From: CAZTGZ01 sp044339595
Lineage (GTDB): Bacteria; Bacteroidota; Bacteroidia; NS11-12g; UBA9320
DNA: 32,787 nucleotides
Direction: 5' to 3'
NCBI GenBank assembly: GCA_044339595.1
Contig: JBIIVF010000010.1
Span: 1 to 32,787 of the forward strand
Shown one piece after another: positions 7,620 to 15,635 of this stretch. Position 1 is the stretch's first letter, and every line of letters begins with the position of its first letter. The notes under the pieces are model-generated. The model did no database searches. It saw only the letters and a list, made by a program, of their open reading frames with translations, and had not been told where the DNA came from. Position numbers and translations under genes: made by a program.

Positions 7620-10277
7620 TTAGTTCGCTACCAAAAATTTGGTTTTTCCTGATACCACCCCTTCAACTGAAGCGATATACATTCCATTAGAAAGTTTCAT
7701 GGTATTCAAATCAATCTGATTGGTGCCTTTGGTGATTTGTACTGATTGATTGAAAACAACGTTTCCTTTCAAGTCGAATATTTTCACGGTTGCGGCACCC
7801 ACTTTTACGGACGTAAACTTAAGGTGCGCGGCATCTGCAGCAGGATTTGGATAAACAGTTAATGCAAGGGCCGTTGATTTGGCAACCTGAGGAACGGAAG
7901 TCAATAAGCTTCTGCTCTCAAAAATCCCTCTACCATGGGTTGCGGCATACAATACCGGACCTGTCCAGGCTTTTTCAGAAACCTGTCTCAATTCATATAC
8001 AGCTACATGCGGGAATTTATTGTTGGTTTGATCTGTCCAAACAGGCGTGGCAGATTGACCATTGGTCGTTGCCCAAATACCATATTCAGTTCCTGCGATT
8101 AAAATGTCCGGATTTTTCTCATAAATCTCAACGTCATACACCGGAAATGCAGGCAGATTGCCTTGCAGCGATCTCCAGGTTGGCACTGCATCCAAAGCGT
8201 TTTCAGTTACATACACATAGCTTGTATTACCATAATTACCCATCGTTACCAAAACGCGGTTAGGGTTGTTGTCATCTATTTCAATATCGGTAATGGCTCT
8301 TCCGGAAGGCAAATTACCTCTTACACTTATAGTTGATAAGCTATCACTGATACCGGCATACGCCACAATTTCAGTGGTGTCAAAATTGGCACGAGCTAAA
8401 CCATCTACCCTCACTAACATGCCATTTAAAGACCCTACAAAAAGGTGTTTCCCGTCTTTGGTTGCCTCTATGATATGCGGATTTACCGACAAATTAGCCA
8501 CTTTAAACCATCGTATTTCTGCGCCAGTTTCAACTATTCCTCTCGCCATCCAAACGGAATTGTTCATACCATAATAGAGACGACCGGTTCCATTGCTTTG
8601 GTTTTCCCACAAGCGCATGGGTGTATTGAATATATTGTTTGCCTGACGGGATGAGACGTGACTGGCAGAAATGCGGTTATCCCAAATTTCGGAGGCAGAA
8701 CCGCCATTGTTTAATGATCTGTGCAATCCGCCATATTGATTCTCAATAAACATAATCGCAGGATTGATCACTGAAACTTCACATCTGAAACCATCACCGC
8801 CCAAAATGTCTTTACCACGCTGCGGCGTGCTTCCTTTTCTATCCATTAAAAGGGTGTTGTTATCTTGGGTTCCACCAATCACCGTGCCATTGGTTCCGGC
8901 TGCTACCCCATAAAATTGGGTGGTCGCAAAACCGGTATAGAGATTTGAGTAATTGGTCAATTCTGCATTGGTAGTTCTGGCAACACCTCCATCTGATCCT
9001 ATATACATGATTATAGGATTTGAAACGGTGTCGAAAGTAATGGCGTGCTTATCTGCATGAATACCAAATGGATTGAAAGGTGAATCGAACATGTTGCCCA
9101 CGATTCGTGGCCCTTGGGTTGGGGTCCATTCTGCCCAATAGATGCCTCCCATAAAAATACGCTCTTTATCTCTGGGATGAACCTCAATCACTAAGTCGTA
9201 GGTTCCTTGACTGGATCCGAGTGAAAGATGTGTAAGCAAGTTAAAGTATTGAGATTCTTTGCCGATGATTTGGGAAAAAGTTACTCCATTGTCTTTAGAT
9301 TGATAAACTCCAACCATACCTGAACTTGCATTGATCGTTCCACCGGTAGTGGTAATGGTAACACCGCCTGAAATCAACAAGTACGCATAATTTGGATCTT
9401 GATTAGAAAATGCCATGGCAATGCGATTGCTGGTTGGTATGCCATCAACCCGAACATATGAATTGGCGTCTTTTCCATTGGTAGACCTCCAAAGTAATGT
9501 GCCGATGTAAGCTAGAACAGTTCTGTTACTGGAGATTTTTACCTCCCTAGTGTTACCATCACGCAATTTTTTCCAGGTAGTCCCTTTATCATCGCTGTAA
9601 TAAAGACCACGGTCTGTTCCGGCATAAACCGTATTATCTACCGGATCAACCGCCATCGAACTAACAGCGTTAAATATTCTGGAGGTTGTTAATTGAACAA
9701 AAGTTGAATCACTGGTAGATTTGAAGATTCCGTCTCCATTGAAACTTGAATATTCTTCTCCATCGCTTTGCCATAATCCGTTCAGACTGCTTTCACCGGT
9801 TCCGTAATAAATGGTACCGTCTGAAGTTTGACAAATGGATACAACGGATAAATTCTCTTGAAAATCATTGATTGCTTGCCAAGAGGCCCCCTTGTTGGTA
9901 GATTTCCATAAACCACCGGAAACACCTCCTGCCCACAGCACATTTGGATTTCTTCTGTCAACCAAAATTGCTCGGGTTCTACCTCCGTAGTTGTCTGGTC
10001 CGATCGGATTCCAATTCAAAGGCAAACCACCTTTTTTATACAATTTTTGATTGTTGATGGCTTCTCTGGCCGCCAAAACATCACCCAAATCAACCTTACC
10101 GGTAATTTGATTCTTTTTCAGTGCATGCATAAAATCCAATGCACCTTCTATCCCATGCGTTGAAGCTTCTGATTTTGTTCTTGGAGTGTATTGGCTTCCA
10201 CTATCCAAAAGCACCAAAGCACCTCCCAAAACTGCCAGTGACAACCCGGCTAAAATTGATTTGTTAAAAATCTTCAT
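7620..10277 (-). CDS. Secreted beta-propeller (sortilin/BNR-like) protein with T9SS type A sorting domain
   Basis: 885 residues. A signal peptide lies at the N-terminus (KSILAGLSLAVLGGALVLL). Residues ~75-790 form a WD/BNR-type propeller of the Vps10/sialidase-like kind: repeated Asp-box-like motifs STNKGASW, SDDKGTTW, SKDNGVTF and phrases such as GGVSGGLWKST, YAGTDRGLYYS, AATHGRGIFES. No catalytic residues of a glycosidase can be pointed to, so binding or scaffolding is as likely as hydrolysis. The last ~80 residues (LTVYPNPAADAAHLKF ... GMYIASVEG) are a type A T9SS sorting domain, predicting export through SprA and C-terminal cleavage/anchoring. It has its own promoter (10313-10342) and terminator (7561-7600), so it is a single-gene unit. 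Confidence 0.92.
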   Translation of the reverse strand: MKIFNKSILAGLSLAVLGGALVLLDSGSQYTPRTKSEASTHGIEGALDFMHALKKNQITGKVDLGDVLAAREAINNQKLYKKGGLPLNWNPIGPDNYGGRTRAILVDRRNPNVLWAGGVSGGLWKSTNKGASWQAINDFQENLSVVSICQTSDGTIYYGTGESSLNGLWQSDGEEYSSFNGDGIFKSTSDSTFVQLTTSRIFNAVSSMAVDPVDNTVYAGTDRGLYYSDDKGTTWKKLRDGNTREVKISSNRTVLAYIGTLLWRSTNGKDANSYVRVDGIPTSNRIAMAFSNQDPNYAYLLISGGVTITTTGGTINASSGMVGVYQSKDNGVTFSQIIGKESQYFNLLTHLSLGSSQGTYDLVIEVHPRDKERIFMGGIYWAEWTPTQGPRIVGNMFDSPFNPFGIHADKHAITFDTVSNPIIMYIGSDGGVARTTNAELTNYSNLYTGFATTQFYGVAAGTNGTVIGGTQDNNTLLMDRKGSTPQRGKDILGGDGFRCEVSVINPAIMFIENQYGGLHRSLNNGGSASEIWDNRISASHVSSRQANNIFNTPMRLWENQSNGTGRLYYGMNNSVWMARGIVETGAEIRWFKVANLSVNPHIIEATKDGKHLFVGSLNGMLVRVDGLARANFDTTEIVAYAGISDSLSTISVRGNLPSGRAITDIEIDDNNPNRVLVTMGNYGNTSYVYVTENALDAVPTWRSLQGNLPAFPVYDVEIYEKNPDILIAGTEYGIWATTNGQSATPVWTDQTNNKFPHVAVYELRQVSEKAWTGPVLYAATHGRGIFESRSLLTSVPQVAKSTALALTVYPNPAADAAHLKFTSVKVGAATVKIFDLKGNVVFNQSVQITKGTNQIDLNTMKLSNGMYIASVEGVVSGKTKFLVAN

Positions 10278-10312
10278 ATTTTAATTTCGTAATGATATGA
10301 TATACAGGAATG

Positions 10313-10342
10313 CAAAGTTATACGTATCAACCTAATCTGCAA
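10313..10342 (-). promoter_or_regulatory. Bacteroidota-type promoter of the beta-propeller gene
   Basis: On the minus strand TTG (10342-10340), a 19-nt spacer and TAACTTTG (10320-10313) match the consensus. The predicted start near 10306 leaves a leader of about 29 nt. Confidence 0.7.
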
Positions 10343-10380
10343 GTATAATTCACCCATTTGAAACGGAAATCCCGTTGATT

Positions 10381-11106
10381 TTACATTTCCATTTCTCTAC
10401 TGAAATAAAATGACAGAAAAAAGGCAATTCCGACCTCCGAATTTTGGGTAAAAGCCATGATCGGTATACCGGCAGGAAACCAGGATACTACGGCTCCGGC
10501 TTTCATCATTTTTTCTGTAGAGGTGACCCCTCCCCAATATAGGTTCATCGAACCCTTCATTTGAATCACAGGCTTCGCAGTCAACTCATCCCAACCATAT
10601 TTTCGAGCCGAATAACCCAGGATGTCTGCTTGATTGGTATGTTTTGAAGGGTTGTATCGTTCGGGAAAAACCAGCCCATCATTGGATGAACCGGGATAAT
10701 AGACATCCAAATAAACCGGTTTTAGAACAGCCAAACCGGCTCCGGCCAATAACGAAACACCCAAATGAACATGCTCCCGATCTCCGAAATCTGTCAAATG
10801 CTTTTCTACACCCCTTTGTAAGCGGAATATGCCCACATGGTTGAGCTTTCCAAATACATAAGTTCGCGGGTTTCTCGCATTTTGGTTCACGATATTCACT
10901 TCTTTCCCATGGCGGTAGGTAGTAAAATCAAGTTCCGTAATGACACTGTGATTTTTCAGGGAGACCCGCCTCTCCAAACCTCCACCCCATCCGTTGTTGT
11001 GCAATGAAAACCCACCGGACAATTCATATACCCATTCGTTTTGAGCGCTCGAAAGCAACACAAAACAACACATCATCAGCAAACAAATGATTGAATTTCT
11101 GAACAC
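10381..11106 (-). CDS. Secreted/outer-membrane protein of unknown function (241 aa)
   Basis: I do not recognise a named family. A cleavable signal peptide is clear (NSIICLLMMCCFVLLSSAQ). The mature part alternates polar and hydrophobic residues in short strands with frequent aromatic ends (ELSGGFSLHNNGWGGGLERR at the start, IAFFLSFYFS near the C-terminus), as in small 8-10-strand outer-membrane barrels of Bacteroidota. The start is GTG at 11106; no in-frame ATG exists that keeps a complete signal peptide. The gene is divergent from osmC, with only 38 nt between the two start codons. Confidence 0.7.
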   Translation of the reverse strand: MFRNSIICLLMMCCFVLLSSAQNEWVYELSGGFSLHNNGWGGGLERRVSLKNHSVITELDFTTYRHGKEVNIVNQNARNPRTYVFGKLNHVGIFRLQRGVEKHLTDFGDREHVHLGVSLLAGAGLAVLKPVYLDVYYPGSSNDGLVFPERYNPSKHTNQADILGYSARKYGWDELTAKPVIQMKGSMNLYWGGVTSTEKMMKAGAVVSWFPAGIPIMAFTQNSEVGIAFFLSFYFSREMEM

Positions 11107-11122
11107 TCCGTGAATTTAATAC

Positions 11123-11130
11123 TAATTTTG
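11123..11130 (+). promoter_or_regulatory. Probable -7 box of the osmC promoter
   Basis: TAATTTTG matches TAnnTTTG 14 nt before the osmC ATG, implying a very short leader. No TTG is found at the -33 distance, so it is weaker than the other promoters in this window. Confidence 0.45.
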
Positions 11131-11144
11131 AAATTGAACATTTA

Positions 11145-11567
11145 ATGAACCGAACCATGGCAGTTTTATCACGTATTGTTTACAAAGGCAACCTAAGAAC
11201 AGAAGCGGAGCATCTTAAAAGTGGAGAAAAGGTGATCACCGATGCACCCACTGATAACAAAGGCAGAGGAGAAGCGTTTTCACCAACAGATTTAGTGAGC
11301 ACTGCACTCGCTCAATGTATGATGACACTGATGGGCATTGCCGCAGAAACCCACGAGATTAAACTCGGAAAAATCGATGCTGAAGTTACCAAAACCATGG
11401 CTTCTGATCCACGCAGAATTGCCATCATCGAAATTGACATGCGAATTGAAAACAAAAAATTTTCAGATAAACAAAAAACCATCCTTGAACGGGCGGCTTT
11501 GACTTGTCCGGTGGCCAAGAGCCTTTCTCCTGAAGTGGTTCAGGAAGTAAATTTTAGCTATTACTAG
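11145..11567 (+). CDS. OsmC/Ohr family peroxiredoxin-like protein
   Basis: 140 residues. OsmC-family proteins reduce organic hydroperoxides with a Cys pair. Both are here: Cys58 in SPTDLVSTALAQCMMTLMG and Cys121 in RAALTCPVAKSL. The N-terminal strand AVLSRIVYKGNLRTEAEH fits the family's first beta-hairpin. A second ATG at 11157 (MAVLSRI) is an equally acceptable start. The 3' end overlaps the convergent ytxJ gene by 14 nt. OsmC and YtxJ are both thiol-redox proteins, so the pairing may reflect oxidative-stress defence. Confidence 0.92.
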   Translation: MNRTMAVLSRIVYKGNLRTEAEHLKSGEKVITDAPTDNKGRGEAFSPTDLVSTALAQCMMTLMGIAAETHEIKLGKIDAEVTKTMASDPRRIAIIEIDMRIENKKFSDKQKTILERAALTCPVAKSLSPEVVQEVNFSYY

Positions 11568-11895
11568 GTTCGAGTATCCCCGCTATTTCTGACAATCGAA
11601 TCTGCATGTGAGAACGATGGAGAATGCAATTCCCATCTTTAATCAGCAATGCTTGGGGTGATTCATGGTCAACATGAAAATAATCTGCAACGAGATTAGA
11701 AAAAGCGCGATCCTTCAAAACATCCACCAATATAAATTCTATGGGCAAATCAGGGAATTGCTCGGATTGCTTCAAACGCGACAAAGCCAGTGCACTAATG
11801 CTGCACCGATAACTATGTTTAAAAATGAGTACCGGCATTTCATGAGATTTGCCGGTGATTTGTTCGATGGATAGACCGACGTCTGATGAAATCAC
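11554..11895 (-). CDS. ytxJ: YtxJ-like monothiol thioredoxin-fold protein (bacillithiol system)
   Basis: 113 residues. The family signature PVLIFKHSYRCSIS is at residues 21-34, with a single redox Cys31 in place of the thioredoxin CxxC, followed by ALALSRL, the strand FILVDVL, HVDHESPQALLIKDG (cis-Pro region) and a C-terminal helix. YtxJ is regarded as a bacilliredoxin-type protein acting on bacillithiol-mixed disulfides; bacillithiol genes are not visible here. The start is GTG at 11895: an in-frame stop lies at 11908-11910 and no ATG fits. The GTG is 1 nt after the stop of the tiny lipoprotein gene, so the two are probably translationally coupled. Confidence 0.85.
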   Translation of the reverse strand: MISSDVGLSIEQITGKSHEMPVLIFKHSYRCSISALALSRLKQSEQFPDLPIEFILVDVLKDRAFSNLVADYFHVDHESPQALLIKDGNCILHRSHMQIRLSEIAGILEPSNS

Positions 11896-11896
11896 C

Positions 11897-12034
11897 TTAA
11901 GCGTGATTTACAACATTCGATTTTGCCTTTCCTACACCCGGACATTTATCTCCTCTGCGTGAACCACAAGAAGATATAAAGATCAGCGCGAAACCAGCAA
12001 TGACAAACCAGGTGAGTGCCTTTTTCATATTCAT
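11897..12034 (-). CDS. Tiny lipoprotein (43-45 aa) upstream of ytxJ
   Basis: A short frame opens at ATG 12034 (or ATG 12028, two codons later) and stops with TAA at 11897-11899. The product has two lysines, a hydrophobic stretch (ALTWFVIAGFALIFI) and a lipobox ISSC, then CGSRRGDKCPGVGKAK to the end. This is a complete lipoprotein signal with a mature peptide of only ~23 residues, containing a second cysteine in a CP pair. Coupling to ytxJ (1-nt gap) supports expression. The function is unknown; it is below common gene-calling length limits. Confidence 0.8.
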   Translation of the reverse strand: MNMKKALTWFVIAGFALIFISSCGSRRGDKCPGVGKAKSNVVNHA

Positions 12035-12134
12035 TTCTTATTATTTTAAATTTGGGTTAAATCAGAACACCCGATAATCCGGAAAGTTCAATCTACTAAT
12101 CTTAATATTGCAAACGCAATTATCGTGTTAATTA

Positions 12135-13337
12135 GTGCAAAGTAAAGAAATAATTGAGTTTCTTAAAAGAACAGATGCGAAGGACTTTATTTCCCGGTAT
12201 CGAAATACGCATCCGGATGAGGTTCTTTTGCGCATGAACACGCTTACTCCTCAAGAACGTAGGGCTCTTGCTACCCTGATTAAAATTTATCCTAAGGCGG
12301 AAGATAAAATACCTGAATTCTTAAAATCTTACCCTGCGTTGACAGAAAAAGCCTATGAACAGTCAAGCTCTGAAGCTTTGGCCCAATACAAGGCCTCTCT
12401 TATGCAGGGAAAATCACTCTTGAATTTAAGTGGTGGATTGGGCATTGATGATATTGCCTTCAGCCAAAAGTTTGAGAATATCATCAGCCTTGATGTAGAT
12501 GAAGAAATTCATGAAATGGCTGCCTTTAATATCCAGCAATTAGGCTTGAACAACATCCAACGGATTCATTATGATTCGGAAGCTTTTGAAATTCCGTTGG
12601 TAGATGTGATTTATGTTGACCCAGATCGAAGGGTTCACAACAAACGATCTTTTCATTTAGAAGATGCCACCCCGGACATCATCCGTGGGCATACCCACTG
12701 GCTTAAAAAGGCCACCCATGTATTCATCAAATTATCTCCGATGGCAGACTTAACAGAAATCAAACGCAACCTAAAAGGGATTTGTGAAATTCATGTTATT
12801 TCTCTCGAAAATGAAGTCAAGGAAGTTTTGGTAAAATTGGGCCAAACGGCAAATCATCCACCGAAAACCTATGCAGTGATTCTTTCAGGGGTTCATATTT
12901 ACACTTTTGAAGAAGGCAAAGAACATGAGGTGAAAGAGGCTGTCAATGGGATCCGTATCTTTGCCGAAGCTGCGGCTGCCTTGATTAAAGCGAATCTGGA
13001 TAGAGAGGATTTTGCACGATTGGGTTTCAAACGATGTGGACCCCACGCAGCCTTTTATGAGGGTTCTAACCTCAGTGAAATCCTTCCGGGTAGGGCATTT
13101 GAAATAAGCGCTCAATTCGAGTTTTCAGGACAAAAATTCAAAGATTATTTAAAAGAACATCGCATTGAGAAAGCGCATGTTAAAAAGCGTGATTTTCCGA
13201 TGGAACCAGATGAAATAAAAAGTAAATACCACTTAAAGGATGGAGGCGATGACTACTTTTTCTTTTATATGAATGATCAAAAAAAGAAGATGATGGTGCA
13301 TGGCCGAAAGCCGGTTCAGAAGATTTCATTGTTTTGA
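12135..13337 (+). CDS. PG1098-like class I methyltransferase with THUMP-like C-terminal domain
   Basis: 400 residues. Residues 1-85 are helical; the Rossmann core starts with LLNLSGGLGIDD (95-106) and SLDVDEEI, and the motif IV region reads YVDPDRRV (160-167), the family's YxDPxRR signature. After ~residue 230 comes the small THUMP-like domain, with RIEKAHVKKRDFPM near the C-terminus. Related proteins are thought to modify RNA, but the target is not known. The start is GTG at 12135; the codon two before it is a TAA stop (12129-12131), so no longer start exists. A short inverted repeat (ATTGC-4 nt-GCAAT, 12107-12120) lies just upstream. Confidence 0.85.
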   Translation: MQSKEIIEFLKRTDAKDFISRYRNTHPDEVLLRMNTLTPQERRALATLIKIYPKAEDKIPEFLKSYPALTEKAYEQSSSEALAQYKASLMQGKSLLNLSGGLGIDDIAFSQKFENIISLDVDEEIHEMAAFNIQQLGLNNIQRIHYDSEAFEIPLVDVIYVDPDRRVHNKRSFHLEDATPDIIRGHTHWLKKATHVFIKLSPMADLTEIKRNLKGICEIHVISLENEVKEVLVKLGQTANHPPKTYAVILSGVHIYTFEEGKEHEVKEAVNGIRIFAEAAAALIKANLDREDFARLGFKRCGPHAAFYEGSNLSEILPGRAFEISAQFEFSGQKFKDYLKEHRIEKAHVKKRDFPMEPDEIKSKYHLKDGGDDYFFFYMNDQKKKMMVHGRKPVQKISLF

Positions 13338-13366
13338 ATTGCTTCTTACCATAAGAATACCCGAAT

Positions 13367-14488
13367 TTAACGGTTGAATTGCTTTCTCAATCCACTTAAA
13401 TTTCGATAACGCAGGTATAATTCCAAAACAAAATCCTGATTGCCTTGGTGCAAGTCAGACATCACATGCAGTCTGCCGGAAAGAAGAAAATCAGGAAACA
13501 ACATGCGTTCATACATCAAACGAGCCGAAACCATCTTGCGATATTGAAAGATGTAGGCTGGATTGCGCACACTGAGTGATCGAAAAACCGGGTCACCGTT
13601 GGGTGACTGAAACTGATGAGCATCCCAGTAATGCAGCATCAGACCGGTATGTTTAGCCTGAAACAACAACGAAACATATTGCCCGAGACCGTCAATAAAG
13701 CTGTCTGCCGGAATACGCGATCGATCTTCATAATAAGTGAGATAACCTTGTAATTCAATCATCTTGAGTTTTGAATCCGAAATCGGAAATCGCATCCGCG
13801 AGCCATAAGCAAAATTGTATTGCGATTCTACCGGCAAAGGCGATGCATCAATTTCTCCGCCTCTGTGATGCGCCAGAACCTGAACCGGAAAACTCCATTT
13901 AACCTTTTCGCGGCTCACGGCATACCACTCTCCCGAATAGCCTGCGGTAAATTCTTCGCGGTACGGTGATTTCTGGTAAATCATCTTTTCCCAATCTATC
14001 CAAAAATCAGAACGGATGCGCTTGCCATGGTAACGGTGCTGTATTCCGTTCTCGATTCTTTTGTTAATCAATCCTTCGAAATGGTATAGAGGTTCAATCA
14101 ACTGATGGGTGGTACTTCCCTGCAATGTTCCAAAGGTAAATTCATGACCCCGCTGTCTGATTTGGAGGGCAAACACCGGCGAAATGCGATCGAATTCGTC
14201 TGAGCCCAAATCCTTTTTCAAATACACCCCACCCGTGAACTGTACACTGTCGAAAGGTCTATAACTGAGCATAGGGATGGCCTGTATCCCGAGCAGTGTT
14301 TTACCCTTATCTAATTTGGTGGTATATTCTGTGTTCCTCGCGTAGGTGAGTATTTCTGCATTGAAACCCCATTTCCCGATCAATGTACTATCGTTCCAGG
14401 TATTGAAATCAAAGGCGCGGTTATTGGGTTGTGCCCAAGCAGTGATCACAGACAACATGATGATTATCAGTCCATTAATTCGTTTCAA
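13367..14488 (-). CDS. Secreted barrel-like protein of unknown function (373 aa)
   Basis: Signal peptide RINGLIIIMLSVITAWAQ, then ~350 residues of alternating strands with aromatic girdles (FTGGVYLKKDL, QYNFAYGSRMRFPI, LMLHYWDAHQF, FVLELYLRYRNL ending near the C-terminus), as in a porin-like outer-membrane barrel. I cannot name a family. The start codon is TTG at 14488: no ATG lies in the open frame upstream, the next ATG (14458) would cut off half the signal peptide, and the predicted transcription start lies ~13 nt upstream of the TTG. It converges with the methyltransferase gene and diverges from the DUF3108 gene. Confidence 0.72.
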   Translation of the reverse strand: MKRINGLIIIMLSVITAWAQPNNRAFDFNTWNDSTLIGKWGFNAEILTYARNTEYTTKLDKGKTLLGIQAIPMLSYRPFDSVQFTGGVYLKKDLGSDEFDRISPVFALQIRQRGHEFTFGTLQGSTTHQLIEPLYHFEGLINKRIENGIQHRYHGKRIRSDFWIDWEKMIYQKSPYREEFTAGYSGEWYAVSREKVKWSFPVQVLAHHRGGEIDASPLPVESQYNFAYGSRMRFPISDSKLKMIELQGYLTYYEDRSRIPADSFIDGLGQYVSLLFQAKHTGLMLHYWDAHQFQSPNGDPVFRSLSVRNPAYIFQYRKMVSARLMYERMLFPDFLLSGRLHVMSDLHQGNQDFVLELYLRYRNLSGLRKQFNR

Positions 14489-14507
14489 TATCTTTTTTAT
14501 CTTAAGA

Positions 14508-14537
14508 CAAACCTAATCAAATATCCCTACATTCCAA
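14508..14537 (-). promoter_or_regulatory. Bacteroidota-type promoter of the 373-aa barrel-like gene
   Basis: On the minus strand TTG (14537-14535), a 19-nt spacer and TAGGTTTG (14515-14508) match the consensus. Confidence 0.65.
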
Positions 14538-14566
14538 GCCACCCCGGCTGAGCACAGGTAGTTAGG

Positions 14567-14597
14567 TTGCAAAATTGTTTTAAAATATTGATATTTG
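14567..14597 (+). promoter_or_regulatory. Probable promoter of the DUF3108 gene
   Basis: TTG (14567-14569), a 20-nt spacer and GATATTTG (14590-14597; one mismatch to TAnnTTTG) give a predicted start about 30 nt before the ATG. It is back-to-back with the 14508-14537 promoter. Confidence 0.5.
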
Positions 14598-14634
14598 GTA
14601 CAGTGTTTGAATTCGAAGTTCGAAAGCAATCGTT

Positions 14635-15429
14635 ATGAAATCAGTAATGTCCATTTTAGCAGTAGCCTCTTTGAGTTTGATGTCATTTTCTATCAGCACC
14701 AATGACACTTTCAATTTTAGAAATCAGACCAATCAGGCATTTCAATACGGAGAAGAGTTGAACTACAGGGTTCACTATGGATGGATCAATGCTGCAACCA
14801 TCAACATCAAAGTTGATCCGGAAGCAGTAAAAATAGACGGCAGAAACACCTATCATGTAACAGCAAAAGGCCGTACCAATGGTTCATTTGATTGGGCGTA
14901 TAAAGTGCGCGATCATTTCGAAAGCTATATAGACAGTCAAAGTCTTGCTCCTTTGAAATATTTTAAATCTGTACAAGAAGACAGTTATAAAGACGTTGAT
15001 TTGGTGTACTATGATCACGAGAAACGCTACCTCAAAGGCAAAAAGAAAAGCATGGAAATGCCGGTTTATGTTCAAGACATCGTTTCCTCTTTGTTTTATG
15101 CTAGAAGTTTGAATTTCGCAGCATCTCCGGTTGGCACTACTTTCCCTTTGGATGTATATTTAGATCAGACCATTTATAACCTAAAGTTTAAATACATGGG
15201 TAAAGAAACCATCTCTACCGATATTGGAAAAATTCGTTGTATCAAGTTGAGACCTCAGTTGGTCGTTGACCGCGTGTTTAAAGATGAAGACGACATGACG
15301 GTTTGGGTAACCGACGATGCCAACCGTGTCCCGGTTCGGGTTCAAACCGATATTTGGGTAGGTTCACTTAAGGTAGATTTGGTGAACTATAAAAACCTGC
15401 GAAATTCATTTACTTCCAAAGTTAAATAA
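14635..15429 (+). CDS. DUF3108 domain-containing secreted protein
   Basis: 264 residues with a signal peptide (SILAVASLSLMSFSIS). The domain opens with FQYGEELNYRVHYGWINAAT and continues with HVTAKGRTNG, YKVRDHFESYID, SLFYARSLNF and VWVTDDANRVPVRV, the usual order of landmarks for DUF3108, a beta-rich periplasmic family with no established biochemical function. It has its own promoter and a terminator at 15526-15549, so it is a single-gene unit, upstream of but not co-transcribed with the barrel gene. Confidence 0.88.
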   Translation: MKSVMSILAVASLSLMSFSISTNDTFNFRNQTNQAFQYGEELNYRVHYGWINAATINIKVDPEAVKIDGRNTYHVTAKGRTNGSFDWAYKVRDHFESYIDSQSLAPLKYFKSVQEDSYKDVDLVYYDHEKRYLKGKKKSMEMPVYVQDIVSSLFYARSLNFAASPVGTTFPLDVYLDQTIYNLKFKYMGKETISTDIGKIRCIKLRPQLVVDRVFKDEDDMTVWVTDDANRVPVRVQTDIWVGSLKVDLVNYKNLRNSFTSKVK

Positions 15430-15525
15430 AGCACCTGGGGCCTGACATTTTAAATATCGATATTCAATACAATACATGTGTTTTGATGGCCTATTATTGA
15501 AACGAATAATATACAAAAGGAACGC

Positions 15526-15549
15526 AGGCCGCTGAAAAGTGGCCTTTTT
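15526..15549 (+). terminator. Rho-independent terminator after the DUF3108 gene
   Basis: A 7-bp stem (AGGCCGC at 15526-15532 with GTGGCCT at 15539-15545, one G-T pair, 6-nt loop) runs into five Ts. Confidence 0.65.
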
Positions 15550-15605
15550 GTATCTCAGATTGATCAGCGTTGGTCGTTTTTTACCTTCTATGACACGAAT
15601 ACACA

Positions 15606-15613
15606 TACCTTTG
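15606..15613 (+). promoter_or_regulatory. -7 box upstream of the TonB-receptor-like gene
   Basis: TACCTTTG is a perfect TAnnTTTG match 22 nt before the ATG; no TTG lies at the -33 spacing. Confidence 0.5.
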
Positions 15614-15635
15614 CAACTTCATTTAACGTATAAAC

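Noticed and set aside
12107..12120. ATTGC-AAAC-GCAAT inverted repeat as an operator for the THUMP methyltransferase gene
   Set aside because: Five-base arms are too short to claim an operator without other copies.
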